Origin: Phellopilus nigrolimitatus
Lineage: Eukaryota > Basidiomycota > Agaricomycetes > Hymenochaetales > Hymenochaetaceae
DNA length: 14,373 nt
Assembly (NCBI GenBank): GCA_021029095.1
Contig: JAJOHG010000555.1
Span: 1-14,373 of the forward strand
Direction: 5' to 3'
Numbering within the stretch: position 1 is the first letter of the stretch; each line of letters opens with the position of its first letter. The translations under genes were made by a program, and so were the position numbers. Shown here in pieces: positions 1-8,651 of this stretch. The notes beneath the pieces are model-generated. The model ran no database searches. It was given only the letters and a program-made list of their open reading frames with translations, and was not told the DNA's origin.

Positions 1-496
1 TCAAGACGCGCTGCGCTCAGTGCCACACGCTTGAAAAGGCGGTCCACACAAAGTCGGCCCCAACCTCTTCGGGTGCGTCATCGTCTCCTCCACTGCTATG
101 CCACGTCCGCGTCCGCTCTACTTACGCTCCCTTGCTCTCTGTTTGCTCTAATACAGCCTCTTCGGACGTAAGACTGGTCAGGCAGAGGGCTTCTCGTATA
201 CTTCGGCGAACGTGAACAAGGGCATCACTTGGGACGAGACGACGCTCTTCGAGTACCTTGAGAACCCGAAAAAGGTGCGTGTCTGCGGCGTGGCGCGCGA
301 TGATGGGTGGATGTAGTGCTGACGCCGATGCTCTCTTTGTACAGTACATTCCTGGCACGAAGATGGCGTTTGCAGGTCTGAAGAAGGAGAAAGACCGCCA
401 GAACATCATCGCTTACCTGAAGGAGGAGGTGCGTCCCTCAGCATACCTGCTCGCTGTCTTGCTATTAACATTTTTTGTTCACAGACGGCTCCTTGA
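1..496 (+). CDS. CYC1: Cytochrome c, 5'-truncated by the window, with an apparent frameshift
   Basis: Mitochondrial intermembrane-space haem protein carrying electrons from complex III to complex IV. Exons read 1-72, 157-274, 345-428 and 485-496, with introns of 84, 70 and 56 nt, all GT...AG. The haem motif CAQCH is at 15-29, followed in the next exons by [19 protein letters not shown], the [16 protein letters not shown] segment that supplies the Met haem ligand, and the ending AYLKEETAP then stop. The N-terminus lies outside the window. The frame of CAQCHTLE (codons at 33-35) does not continue into the expected G-G-P-H-K-V-G-P-N: the second reading begins at 38, so one base appears to be missing in the AAAAGG run at 34-39. 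This is either an assembly indel or a broken copy. Family identity is very secure; gene intactness is not. Confidence 0.93.
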
Positions 497-1264
497 GGTC
501 TTCTAGCTCATTTCTAGACTATTCTCTTCCCCGACCACCTCGTCGTCTCGTCCATCTTCGAGATAATATCCTCCTGCCTCCCGCATTTCCTTCCCCTCCT
601 CATATATCTCTATTGGCCTTCACCTTTTGTTATTTCTACACGCATACTACATTACGGGCTCCAACTGTAGAACTGTCTGCGCACGGACTTATCCACGCAC
701 GCATCCCCCCACTCTTGCAAATACACTGCAAAGAAAAGAAAAAAAGTAAGAAATGAGCGATGTGTGACGTAGCATTGGTTTAGATTTGGAAGGTAGGCTT
801 CTTTTTGTGGGTGATCGGCTGGGTGCTTCTGATCCTGCAAATCTCTTGCCGACGATTTGAAGTTCAAAAAGTTTACCGTCCACTAAGAAACCCTTTTATT
901 TTATTTTCCTTACCTCGGTGAATGAGGTTGTGTTGGTGCTCCGTTTTTTGTCTTGAAAATGCGCGACACCTAGAACCGTTTCCACAGATGTGCATCCTCC
1001 CTGTCTGCTCTCCCACAAGGATTACGCAACGAGCCTTTAAACTCTGTCGGTCGCCAATATGATGGAGTAATATTTCGACGAGAACTCCTTTTACTCAACA
1101 TGCTCGGTCCTTGCCCTTGACTCCTCCACTGTCAACGGGGCCGCTACTTTTCTCCGTATATCTTCTTTTCTGATACTAAAAGCTTGGCGCTCTGTTGTGG
1201 ATGCGTCTTGGCTGAGCTCGCCTGCCTGCACTATTATTGATGAGTTTTGAAGCTGGGATTCAGG
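497..1264. other. Intergenic spacer and 3' flank of cytochrome c
   Basis: No convincing gene seen on either strand. The first part is T/C-rich with A-runs (for example around 730-750), as expected for a 3' UTR and polyadenylation area of the cytochrome c gene. Short open frames on both strands lack splice-linked partners and natural-looking composition. Confidence 0.6.
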
Positions 1265-1426
1265 ATGTCCGGTCGGGCCGCAGCCCGTCCTTCAAGTCCA
1301 GTGTACGTTCTTGGACAGCTTGGGCTTGCAGCCGCGCCATATTTTGCTCTGGGTTGCGCTGCACTCCACAATCATCTGCTCAGCGATTGCTACTCGCTGG
1401 AAAGACGCTCACACTGCATCCTTTGA
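1265..1426 (+). CDS. Possible 53-aa small membrane protein
   Basis: An ATG-started frame of 53 codons ending in TGA. It begins MSGRAAARPSSPVYVLG and continues into a hydrophobic stretch (LGLAAAPYFALGCAAL, about residues 19-34) followed by a polar tail. A short basic N-terminus plus one hydrophobic helix is the general build of small mitochondrial inner-membrane subunits, but I do not recognise a specific family. There is no clear promoter and no convincing intron linking it to more coding sequence. It may be a chance frame or an exon of a longer gene. The function is not assigned. Confidence 0.28.
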   Translation: MSGRAAARPSSPVYVLGQLGLAAAPYFALGCAALHNHLLSDCYSLERRSHCIL

Positions 1427-1508
1427 AATACTCGTGTTGCAGGCGGTGCGTTCTCCCATATGTAGGGAATCCGCACTCTGCGAGTGAGAGCGACGCCCCA
1501 AATGAAGG

Positions 1509-1624
1509 TATAAGCAGCCTTTGAAAATCCCAATTGCTTCATCGTTGTAAGTCTTGGAACTCTGAATGCATGCCAGCGTTCTCTAGTCTCCACTGCCTAG
1601 ACTTAGGGAGCAGCAGGCATAAAG
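1509..1624 (+). promoter_or_regulatory. Candidate TATA-like elements upstream of the small secreted protein gene
   Basis: TATAAG at 1509-1514 and CATAAAG at 1618-1624 lie about 220 and 110 nt before the ATG at 1732. The stretch between the second element and the ATG is C/T- and A-rich, typical of a fungal 5' leader. These are weak matches only; no transcription start is known. Confidence 0.3.
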
Positions 1625-1731
1625 TCACGAAGAGGCGGGCGAGTTTCCTACAACCCACAAACCTCCCTCTCCTATTACCTACCCTTGAAGCAAATACGCA
1701 TACTACTCTCCACACTCGCGCATCAAACACC

Positions 1732-2102
1732 ATGAAGCTCTCACCCTTTTTCATCGCTGATTTCTGCGTCTTCGCTGAATGCGTAGCGGCTGCAGCGGCC
1801 ACCGAACTTGTCTGTCGCACGGCTTCTACTCTCCAGTTTCCCATGAAGCTAAACGCCGGCTCGGATAATACTACCTTTCAGTGCGCTGGTTGCAAGCAGA
1901 ACAGTACCACGACGACCACGACGATGGCGACCGCCTTCGGAGCTGCGTCGTCCACCGAGGTACATGCTGCGTTTCTCGCATAGCTTCTTTCTGTGCCAGT
2001 TCTAAACAAACACTGAATGCCGAATCGGATGGTGCTGCCTTTTAGCGCGTTGGCTGCATGCAGAACAGTACGACGACGACCACGCCAGCGGGCACGGCCT
2101 AG
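1732..2102 (+). CDS. Small secreted-type Cys/Thr-rich protein, two exons
   Basis: Two exons (1732-1959 and 2046-2102) with a phase-0 intron of 86 nt encode 94 residues. The N-terminus MKLSPFFIADFCVFAEC followed by an Ala run looks like a signal peptide, with possible cleavage after the Ala run near residue 23. The mature part is short, with several Cys and two Asn-X-Thr sequons or more (NTT, NST), so it is probably exported and glycosylated. The last part of exon 1 (CAGCKQNSTTTTTT) is echoed in exon 2 (VGCMQNSTTTTTPAGTA), showing an internal duplication. The gene is convergent with the minus-strand gene ending at 2455. It belongs to the general class of fungal small secreted proteins; no named family is recognised. 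The start is chosen because the signal-like sequence begins there and the ATG context is CACCATG-like. Confidence 0.62.
1849..2084 (+). repeat. Direct duplication, 72 nt units at 1849-1920 and 2013-2084
   Basis: The two 72-nt units match at 59 positions by my hand alignment (about 82%) without gaps, 164 nt apart. The first copy is wholly coding. In the second, the first 33 nt lie in the intron and only the last 39 nt are exon. The TTTCAG of copy 1 corresponds to TTTTAG in copy 2, which is the acceptor of the intron. Confidence 0.8.
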
Positions 2103-2454
2103 CTGTGAGTTGTGCGTGTTTAGATATTTCTTCGGTTTGTCTTGGCACTCACAATTTAGTTTTATAGGCATTTAGTACTCTGCGCGCAACGTTCGGCGAA
2201 GGGCTGTCTATCGTGCGGACCGGAAGTCTTTCAGAGCACTTGACCATTTGGCGTAGTTGAAATTCAAGCACCAAAAGTGACATTTGCTTTCAATATTTCG
2301 TCCTCTCGATCAGTAACTCATGGACCAAAACGATCAGAATAAACTCAAGCTAGGCACAAGTCAGACAAACAAAGCTTCCCCCTCCACCCTACAAACGAAA
2401 GAAGAAGAAATAAGAAAATTGGATTGCTGCTGAGATTCTGTGAGTCCACATAAG
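2103..2454. other. Convergent 3' spacer
   Basis: Spacer between two genes transcribed toward each other (ends at 2102 and 2455). A-rich on the plus strand near 2395-2420. No gene seen; it should hold both polyadenylation regions. Confidence 0.6.
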
Positions 2455-3941
2455 TTAATCGGCGGAGAGGTCGTCGTCTGCAAAGAAGCCATCCACCGCT
2501 TGACCTTCAGGGTCAATCCCATGGAAAGTTATCCACTTCTGAACTTCTGGCTCAAATTTTGAATGAGCTACGAAAGAGGCGTTCGGAAACATCTTTCGAG
2601 AAAGAGATCTGCCGACAAGAGGAACAATGAATCAAAGATGGGTGAGTATAGCTTCTTGTATTCCAGCCAACATGTAAGGTAGACTCACGGTTCGAAAAGC
2701 GAAATTGTCTCGCGGAAAAGCTTGAAGAAATCCTTGACCACACGCTTTCGGTTAATTCGCCGAAGCTTCTCCCGTAAAATAGCGCGAAACAACATTTCGA
2801 GGATTGTCTCAGCAAATAAGTCGAGACCGTCCAAGTCCATCGAGGCTGTATCAATGTCGTGGATACATGCGTCATTGCCGCTCCGGGCTAGAATGCCACG
2901 AATGTGCCATGTAATGCACGCCACGAGGTGTGTCCAGAACTCCATCGCCGACTTATGAATGTAGACAAAGACTGCATCGCCGCGGCCAAGGAAAGTATGT
3001 CGAAAAATAAGGCCTGTGAAACGAAGTGCAGCAAACGATGTTTCCGGTCGTCTGTGCGACGAATTGCGGTTTCCACAACGTTAGCGATCAGCTGAAGGAG
3101 TTTCAAGCTCAAGACTTACGCGCAAAATTCATAAATCATTTTCCCGTTCGGGAGTAAGACAGGCTGCCGTCGCTCCCGCGAGACTTTGGCACGCTCAGCG
3201 ACATGATCAATCAGTCGTGAGACACTCTCTGGACTGTCTGACGGCGCAAGACAGGCATATGCCAGCTGTGTGAGCTCTGAAATCAGCGCATCTTGATCTG
3301 ATGCTTGCTTGTATCTGGCTTCAGATAGCTTCTGTTGATAGACCTGTAGCTTCTTTATTATATTTTGACCGTCGACGTAAAGATTGAGGTATGGGAATCG
3401 GATAAAAAGGGTGATGATCAACTTGAGCGCTTGGATGCGCGTGGATGGCAACCTTGACCTTAACAATATGAGCTTTGGTTTTAAATACAATAGAAAGATA
3501 AAGAAAAGTTTACAATGAGTATTCAAGCAGTTTATTGCAATCATCCTTTAAACGAGACACATCTTGTACGAGTCCGAGCTCGAGCCTCAACTGCTGCTTC
3601 CCGGGCGCATCATCGAAGAGCGACAGAGACGACATTTGCTGGGCTGTAGACTCAGAGAGAGAAAAGCCACGCAGGTTTGCACCGATACGCAGCGCAGCTG
3701 CGGATGGTCCGCGTCCAGCTCTGTGCGCTAGACGGGCGACAGTAATCTCGAGCGCACGCCCGCCACGGGAGAATACGTACTTGTCCAAGATACGCCCAGT
3801 ACCCGGCATGTCAGACATGGTCAGTGTCGACGAGCTGAGGTGTGAAAAATGCGAGTAAAGAGAGTCTGATGGACAACTGTTTGCGGAGTCGATGGATTTG
3901 GATCGCTTGGGAGTGTTCTGCGCCGTCTGTGCAAAGATCAT
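2455..3941 (-). CDS. Unrecognised four-exon fungal protein, 427 aa
   Basis: Reading on the minus strand, exons are 3941-3514, 3458-3120, 3051-2689 and 2608-2455. The introns are 55, 68 and 80 nt; all are GT...AG and all join in frame. The 68-nt intron holds a textbook CTAAC branch site. The start has the good context CCCACCATG, with a stop just upstream in frame; an alternative start is the internal MSDMPGTGR. The first 45 residues are Ser-rich and probably disordered. The rest is mixed and mostly helical in appearance, with a hydrophobic stretch (ALKLIITLFIRFPYLNLYV), a basic patch (REKLRRINRKRVVKDFF) and an acidic end (FFADDDLSAD). There is no signal peptide or clear membrane span, and no catalytic motif I can name. 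It could be a helical-repeat scaffold, but that is a guess. The gene looks intact. Confidence 0.7.
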
Positions 3942-4646
3942 GGTGGGAAATGGTCCACTGGTACACGGTCTCAGTTGGCTTGCCTGGTTTTAAACCACCC
4001 AGAGACTTGTCTTTAAATAAAGCATTGTCATCAGGCGTGTATTGGGTTGATGGACAGCATCTCCCTATCAGCTGGGACCATGCAAAACACGCCTTCTAAA
4101 GATGCCTAACACATATTCAAGCTTGAATGTCGCAAATGGGACTGCTCAATCCTCAGGTTCCATGACGGAGTGAGTTGACATAGTTAAGATAGCTTAGACT
4201 CCAATCTTTCTCTCGGGAGAGAAAAAGCAGCGGTTTTGAGGAATGGCAGCTTGTCTTCGCGCACGGCCTTCTTATCGCCCCTGTCGGACGAAATTCATGC
4301 AGTGATCAAGCTGTGTTCTTTGTGCAGCGCCACGACACGCTGTAAAATGCCAGTCATTTGTGACAAGCGCGGACTGTCACAGCGCGTTCATCACCTGGTC
4401 GTCTCTAGCGGAGGCGACGACATCGAATAGTCTCTCTCAACATATCCTTCTAACGACGAAATAGCTTGTAGTGCCATGGAACACTTGCTTCATCACTCTT
4501 GCTCATGAACCACGAAAGTCAAAGAGAAATACGTTTATCGATTACGGAAATCACGATCGTCGACGGTCGAATCCAAATCTTTGCTATTGCTTTCTGGAGA
4601 GAGACGCCAACAAAGCCCTCTGCTCTTACTAGACCTGCGGTCTATA
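3942..4646. other. Spacer with ambiguous coding remnants
   Basis: At 4236-4430 both strands give short protein-like frames: on plus a 60-odd residue frame ending GGDDIE, and on minus a piece with REDKLPFLKTAAFSLPRERL. No start, splice site and stop agree into a complete gene on either strand. This could be a decayed gene, an upstream exon of the minus-strand gene at 3941, or chance. The rest is non-coding and probably contains the minus-strand promoter. Confidence 0.4.
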
Positions 4647-4832
4647 ATGCTTGCTGGAAAAGCTGGTGCGAAGTTAGCCCTTCGACTGCTTCAGCGTTCT
4701 TGGAGGCTGGCTTCCAGCGGAGCTATCCAAGGTCGAGGTATGCCTATCACTACGTTTCCATTTTACTCGAGGGCTGACATCTCCACCTTCTCGATTTTCC
4801 ATTCAGAATACCAGGCTGCCATCCTATGTTAA
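4647..4832 (+). CDS. Possible short gene or lone leader exon with mitochondrial-type N-terminus
   Basis: From ATG 4647 the frame reads MLAGKAGAKLALRLLQRSWR and continues to a canonical donor (GAG|GTATGC at 4738). A branch-like CTGAC and a strong acceptor (TTCCATTCAG, ending 4806) follow, then EYQAAILC and a stop at 4830-4832. Spliced product about 38 aa; unspliced about 61 aa, because the 69-nt intron is a multiple of three without stops. The Arg/Ala/Leu-rich, acid-free start resembles a mitochondrial targeting peptide. No mature domain follows, so this may be a remnant of a relocated gene or a 5' exon copied from one. Function unknown and reality uncertain. Confidence 0.27.
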   Translation: MLAGKAGAKLALRLLQRSWRLASSGAIQGRGMPITTFPFYSRADISTFSIFHSEYQAAILC

Positions 4833-4911
4833 CCAGTCAGCCTCATAAATATTGTCAGCGACGATGGACATTTTGGTCCAGTCCGACTCTCCAAGTCACT
4901 CCATCCGCGAT

Positions 4912-4919
4912 TATATAAA
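4912..4919 (+). promoter_or_regulatory. TATA box of the membrane-protein gene
   Basis: TATATAAA sits 142 nt before the ATG at 5054 and is followed by a long C/T-rich leader (4940-5050). That arrangement is common in strongly expressed fungal genes. Confidence 0.65.
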
Positions 4920-5011
4920 TATTCGGACTAGCACCTCATGTCTCGTCGTGCAGCTCTCCCTCCTTCCCCCACCATCTCTCGCCCCCTCCAAGCGAAAGGA
5001 CTCTCCACCCA

Positions 5012-5056
5012 CACTCGTTACATCCCCACTCGTTACACTCCCACTCGCTCACCATG
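5012..5056 (+). repeat. Three 15-nt tandem repeats running into the start codon
   Basis: Units at 5012, 5027 and 5042 begin CACTCGTTACA, CACTCGTTACA and CACTCGCTCAC, exactly 15 nt apart. The third unit contains the ATG at 5054-5056. They lie in the C/T-rich 5' leader. A role in leader length or translation is possible but not shown. Confidence 0.7.
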
Positions 5057-7860
5057 CCGTCCCCATCCTCCATCGTACTTGCCTCCCGCTTTATGGAATC
5101 CTCCAGCGTCGACTCCGCTTCTGCTTCAGCTATCGACTCCGCGGTCAAGAAGGTCGTCTCGTCTGTCCATCCGCATCCCTTCGTCCTTGTCGGCCTTTCC
5201 ATCACCGGTGCTTTCCTCTTCCTCCTCATTCTCATATACGGCGTCTACCGTCTCGTCAACAAGCACTTACAGAAGAAAAAGAAAACACGAGTCATTATCC
5301 AGCCGTACCGTCTTCGCCGCGAGGCTGCCCTAGAACGCCAGCGCGCTCTCGACCTTGAGAGAGGACGCGGACATCGTGAGTCGTCGCGCGAAACCATTCG
5401 GAAGATGTCCTCTCCGAGCATCGTCTATGGACCCAGCTCGCCCGTCACGCAGAGCTTCGTCATTTCGATATGTTCGACGCACAAGGGCATTAGGAAGGAG
5501 AACGTCGAGATGGATATAACTGATGCGAGTTCGGATGAGTTTTCCACACCCACTGTGACAGTCGGAGACGGATCCAAGGAAGAGTCGAATGTGGTGAATT
5601 CCCTGCATAACGTGGAGACAATTGACAGCGTCGAGATGGATATTACGGATGTAGGATTAGATACCCTTTCCGCTACTATCATAAGCGCTGACGATGAATT
5701 TCAGGAGGGACCGAATGCGATGAACTCCCTGCAGGTTCCAGAGGTGGCTGACATTGTTGATAGCGCACCTACAGGCGAGGTCGAATCATCCTCCCCGAAG
5801 ACGCTTCCTAGCCACCTCATCAGGACCGCGGCGGAGGGTTTCGCGGGTCTCCGCCTTGAGGCTGACAACGAACCGATTTCCGAAGTCAAGGTAAGCGTAT
5901 CTGACGCACACCGTCATGTCGCCGCGGCTGACGAAAAGCTCATACAGGTTGTGAAGGAAGCAAGGTCGATGACCGCTCCTTCGCTCGTCAAGCATATCCC
6001 GAGCTCGATTGATTCCGACGCGAGCGCCAACTTCGCTACCTCTCAGCGGAGGCTCAAGCGCAACGGTTTCATTCTCAGCGATAAGTCACCTGACATCGAC
6101 TTCGAGGCCATCGACGGCCTCCGTTATGTCCAAACCTCGTACGTGTCCTCTCATACTCGCGTTTTCTTTCTGTTTCTGACGACCATTCCCATAGCTTTGA
6201 GGCAACTGCCATGACCGACATGCGAAGGCTCGCTCTGCAAAGAGCGCAGGCCTTGTACGATCGTGAAGAGGCTCGTTCAGTCGCGGCCACTAGACAGAAG
6301 GACGACGCTGGCACTACTAGCCCTGAGGAAGTACATACTTCTTCAGCGAGCTACATCGCCGCTCGTCCACGCATGTCTAGCACCAAGACCGCGACTATCT
6401 CGCGGACGCCCCTACCGCGGAGGCGTCTGATAAACCCGCGTGCGAAAACCGCACTTCGCTATGCGCGCGCTATCCTGCGAACAATCGAACGTCGGTATGT
6501 AATCCCCGAGCCACCGACGGAGGGCTCGCAGGTGGCCGACCGCGCGACCTATCCACCTGAGGATCGCGTCGCGCCGGTCCTGCTATTCAGCAAAAAGGCA
6601 ATGAAATGGAAGGAAATTCGCGGACTGGAGCTAGATCGACGCAAGCTGTCTTCGAAACGTTACTCTGGCATCCGAGGTACTTGGGCTTACTGGCCGGCAA
6701 ACCCGTCCACCCTGCGCCTTGGTCGCGTCATCAATGGTCCGGGCTCGGTGGCTGCCCACGTCGACCAAAAGAAGAGCATCAAGATTGCTGTGCGCAGCTT
6801 CTGCAAGTCCAAGGAGAACATATTTCGCAGGTCGACGATGAAGGGAGATCCTCTGTTTGTCAGTGGCCCAGTCGTCGCCGACAAAGGAACATCAAGTAGG
6901 ATGTTGGTAGAAGTTCTCAAGACGTCTACCCGCAGTCCACCGTCTTCTCCGCGTCCACGCCCGACTTTGCGAACCGCGCCGACTGTTAAGTCAAATGCTA
7001 TGCGCGGAAACATTTACAATAAGAGGCTGGTGCCTATAGGTCCAAATCCGGCTGCTAGTCTTCGCGCTCATATTGCTAAGAGCATTCTGGATTCTGGCAC
7101 TCGCGCTACTCAGCCTCAAGAACCGCCAATCTCTAAGGGACCAGGATTGTCTAAAACCCCCAACTCGACTGCGTCTGGAGCTACATCGGCAACGGCGGCC
7201 TCTTCAAATTCTGCCCGTGGCCTCCGTCCTTCAAGTACCGGCTGCACTCCGATGTCATGTCTTGAGGATCGCAAGAAAGTGCCGCCTTCGACACCGTCTT
7301 CTACACCGTCTCGACCGCGGCCATCAACGCGTGGTACGCCAAGCTTGGCTTTGTCGACGATCAGCACGCGTACAGTCAAAACTTCGTCGGATCTCATATC
7401 CAGCCATGCTCTAGCCACGAAGACTACCTCATCTTCTGACTCTGGTACTTCTCGGTCTCAAGGATTACTGGTATCGAGGCGCTCTGTGCTATCGGACGTC
7501 TCAAACTCTGGCCCGACTCATTCTCCTGGGCGGAAGGAAGTCGCTTCTCCGTCGAAGATAACCGTGCTAGCCAAAGTCAGTGCTTCTCCTATTGTATCTC
7601 GTACTTCGTCTGTCCGGCGCTCGACAATGGTGCCATTCGAGGAGCGCGAGAATAATTCGCCATCACGGACATCGCTTCCTTCATCTTTAGGCTCACGGTC
7701 ATCAACGCAGACTGGCTCTTTTGGTTCCTCAAGTTCATCAAGAGTGACCTCATCGCCACCTCGTGCGCCCGTCATCAAACGCATGTCAATTACTGGTTCT
7801 CCCGTCCCTCGTCAAATCGTCCCTGCGTCGAAGACATCGCCTAAATCAAGCTGGCGTTGA
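5054..7860 (+). CDS. Single-pass membrane protein with long Ser/Thr/Pro-rich tail, 916 aa (or 897)
   Basis: Two exons, 5054-6138 and 6195-7860, joined across a 56-nt intron (phase 2, GTACGT...CATAG). One membrane helix lies at about residues 43-65 (FVLVGLSITGAFLFLLILIY), followed by a basic cluster (NKHLQKKKKTR). This predicts the short Ser/Ala-rich N-terminus outside and the large C-part in the cytosol. Residues 151-234 are an acidic 42-residue tandem duplication. A basic central part (about 440-620, containing RRRLINPRAK and GIRGTWAYWPANP) looks most ordered. The final 300 residues are Ser/Thr/Pro/Arg-rich with many SP/TP sites and the basic-Ser motif VRRST, so they are likely phosphorylated. 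No enzyme motif is seen. The start is backed by the TATA box, CACCATG context and signal-anchor position. A second candidate intron at 5891-5947 would remove 19 residues in frame. I do not recognise a family. Confidence 0.78.
5504..5755 (+). repeat. In-frame tandem duplication of 42 codons
   Basis: Units 5504-5629 and 5630-5755 both begin VEMDITD and keep matching landmarks (N-x-x-NSL near the end). Same length, no gaps, diverged at the protein level. This is an internal duplication within the cytosolic acidic region of the membrane protein. Confidence 0.75.
5891..5947 (+). other. Candidate optional intron (57 nt, in frame)
   Basis: AAG|GTAAGC at the 5' end, CTGAC branch-like site at 5929-5933, CATACAG at the 3' end. 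The length is divisible by three and there is no stop, so retention adds 19 residues (VSVSDAHRHVAAADEKLIQ) and splicing keeps the frame. Confidence 0.55.
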
Positions 7861-8651
7861 CGAGAGCCTAGTCTCTGTCATCATATACAGATATACGACC
7901 ACCAATTCATATTATAATCAACTCGTACAACTATTCACGGCTATAATCAACCCATACGACTATTCATATCCTATCTATTTCGACACCGTCTTGCTTGCCT
8001 CAGCTCTCTTGCTATTGGTCTTGGGTTTCTTTCCGCCTGGATTAGGCCGTAACCATTCTAGTCACGCTGGTTCCAGTCCTGCTTTCCTCTATTGTGGCCG
8101 ATCTCTTTCGTCTCTCGTCTCGCGTTCTTCTTGTGCTTGTCCAGTTATCTCCTTTTCTATAATCTATCCTATCTATCTCGTCATCGTCTTGTTTTGTCCG
8201 CCGCTGCTCTATCTCTGATTCCTCTCTTGATTCAGCCTGTAATCGTAATAGCCGCGTCAATCTAGCTCTGCTGTCCGTCCTTCCATCCTGGCGTTCGTCT
8301 GCATTCCGTCTGTTAGTCTGCCTCGTGCCTAGTCTGTCCTATCTCATGTTTGTGGTGCTTCATCTGTTGTCGGTTTACTAGTATTTTCATCTCTTCACTT
8401 AATGTTAATATACTATTATACTTCTCGAGTACGATTTACATATCGGTTATGGCCAACAGAAACGTCATTTATACAGGCACATTTCAGTCCGAAATCCAGA
8501 TATATCTTTTCCCGAGGTTAATTCAAAAACATTAGATGTCGATGCAAGCTATACCCCAAAATGTTTTCTTTGCGAAAACGTTTGCATTCCATAATTCTCG
8601 TTTGTGCTCCACAGACGATATGTATAATACAGCAAGATACAAGAAAACGCT
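7861..8651. other. Pyrimidine-rich convergent spacer
   Basis: Lies between two convergent genes. Strongly T/C-biased on plus, with recurring CTATCTAT/TCGTC words; two similar pieces occur near 7969-7993 and 8166-8190. Open frames here are low-complexity and without start or splice support. No gene seen. Confidence 0.6.

Noticed and set aside
2888..3112. Minus-strand frame LKLLQLIANVVETAIRR
   Set aside because: It lies in the 68-nt intron and an alternative frame of the next exon; it does not join in phase with its neighbours.
3092..3119. 28-nt GT...AG candidate intron in the minus-strand gene
   Set aside because: Too short, and joining it gives an immediate stop. The 68-nt intron 3052-3119 with a CTAAC branch site keeps the frame.
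4563..4575. GGTCGAATCC resembling a tRNA B box
   Set aside because: No A box, acceptor stem or T-stem pairing around it.
4852..5358. Pro/Ser/Leu-rich open frames over the C/T-rich leader, both strands
   Set aside because: Low-complexity leader composition; they overlap the TATA-driven gene start at 5054.
6495..6531. 37-nt GTATGT...CAG candidate intron in the membrane-protein gene
   Set aside because: Too short for the intron sizes seen here, and removal would break the long open frame.
6606..7414. Additional plus and minus open frames inside the membrane-protein gene
   Set aside because: Shadows of the long Ser/Thr-rich exon in other frames.
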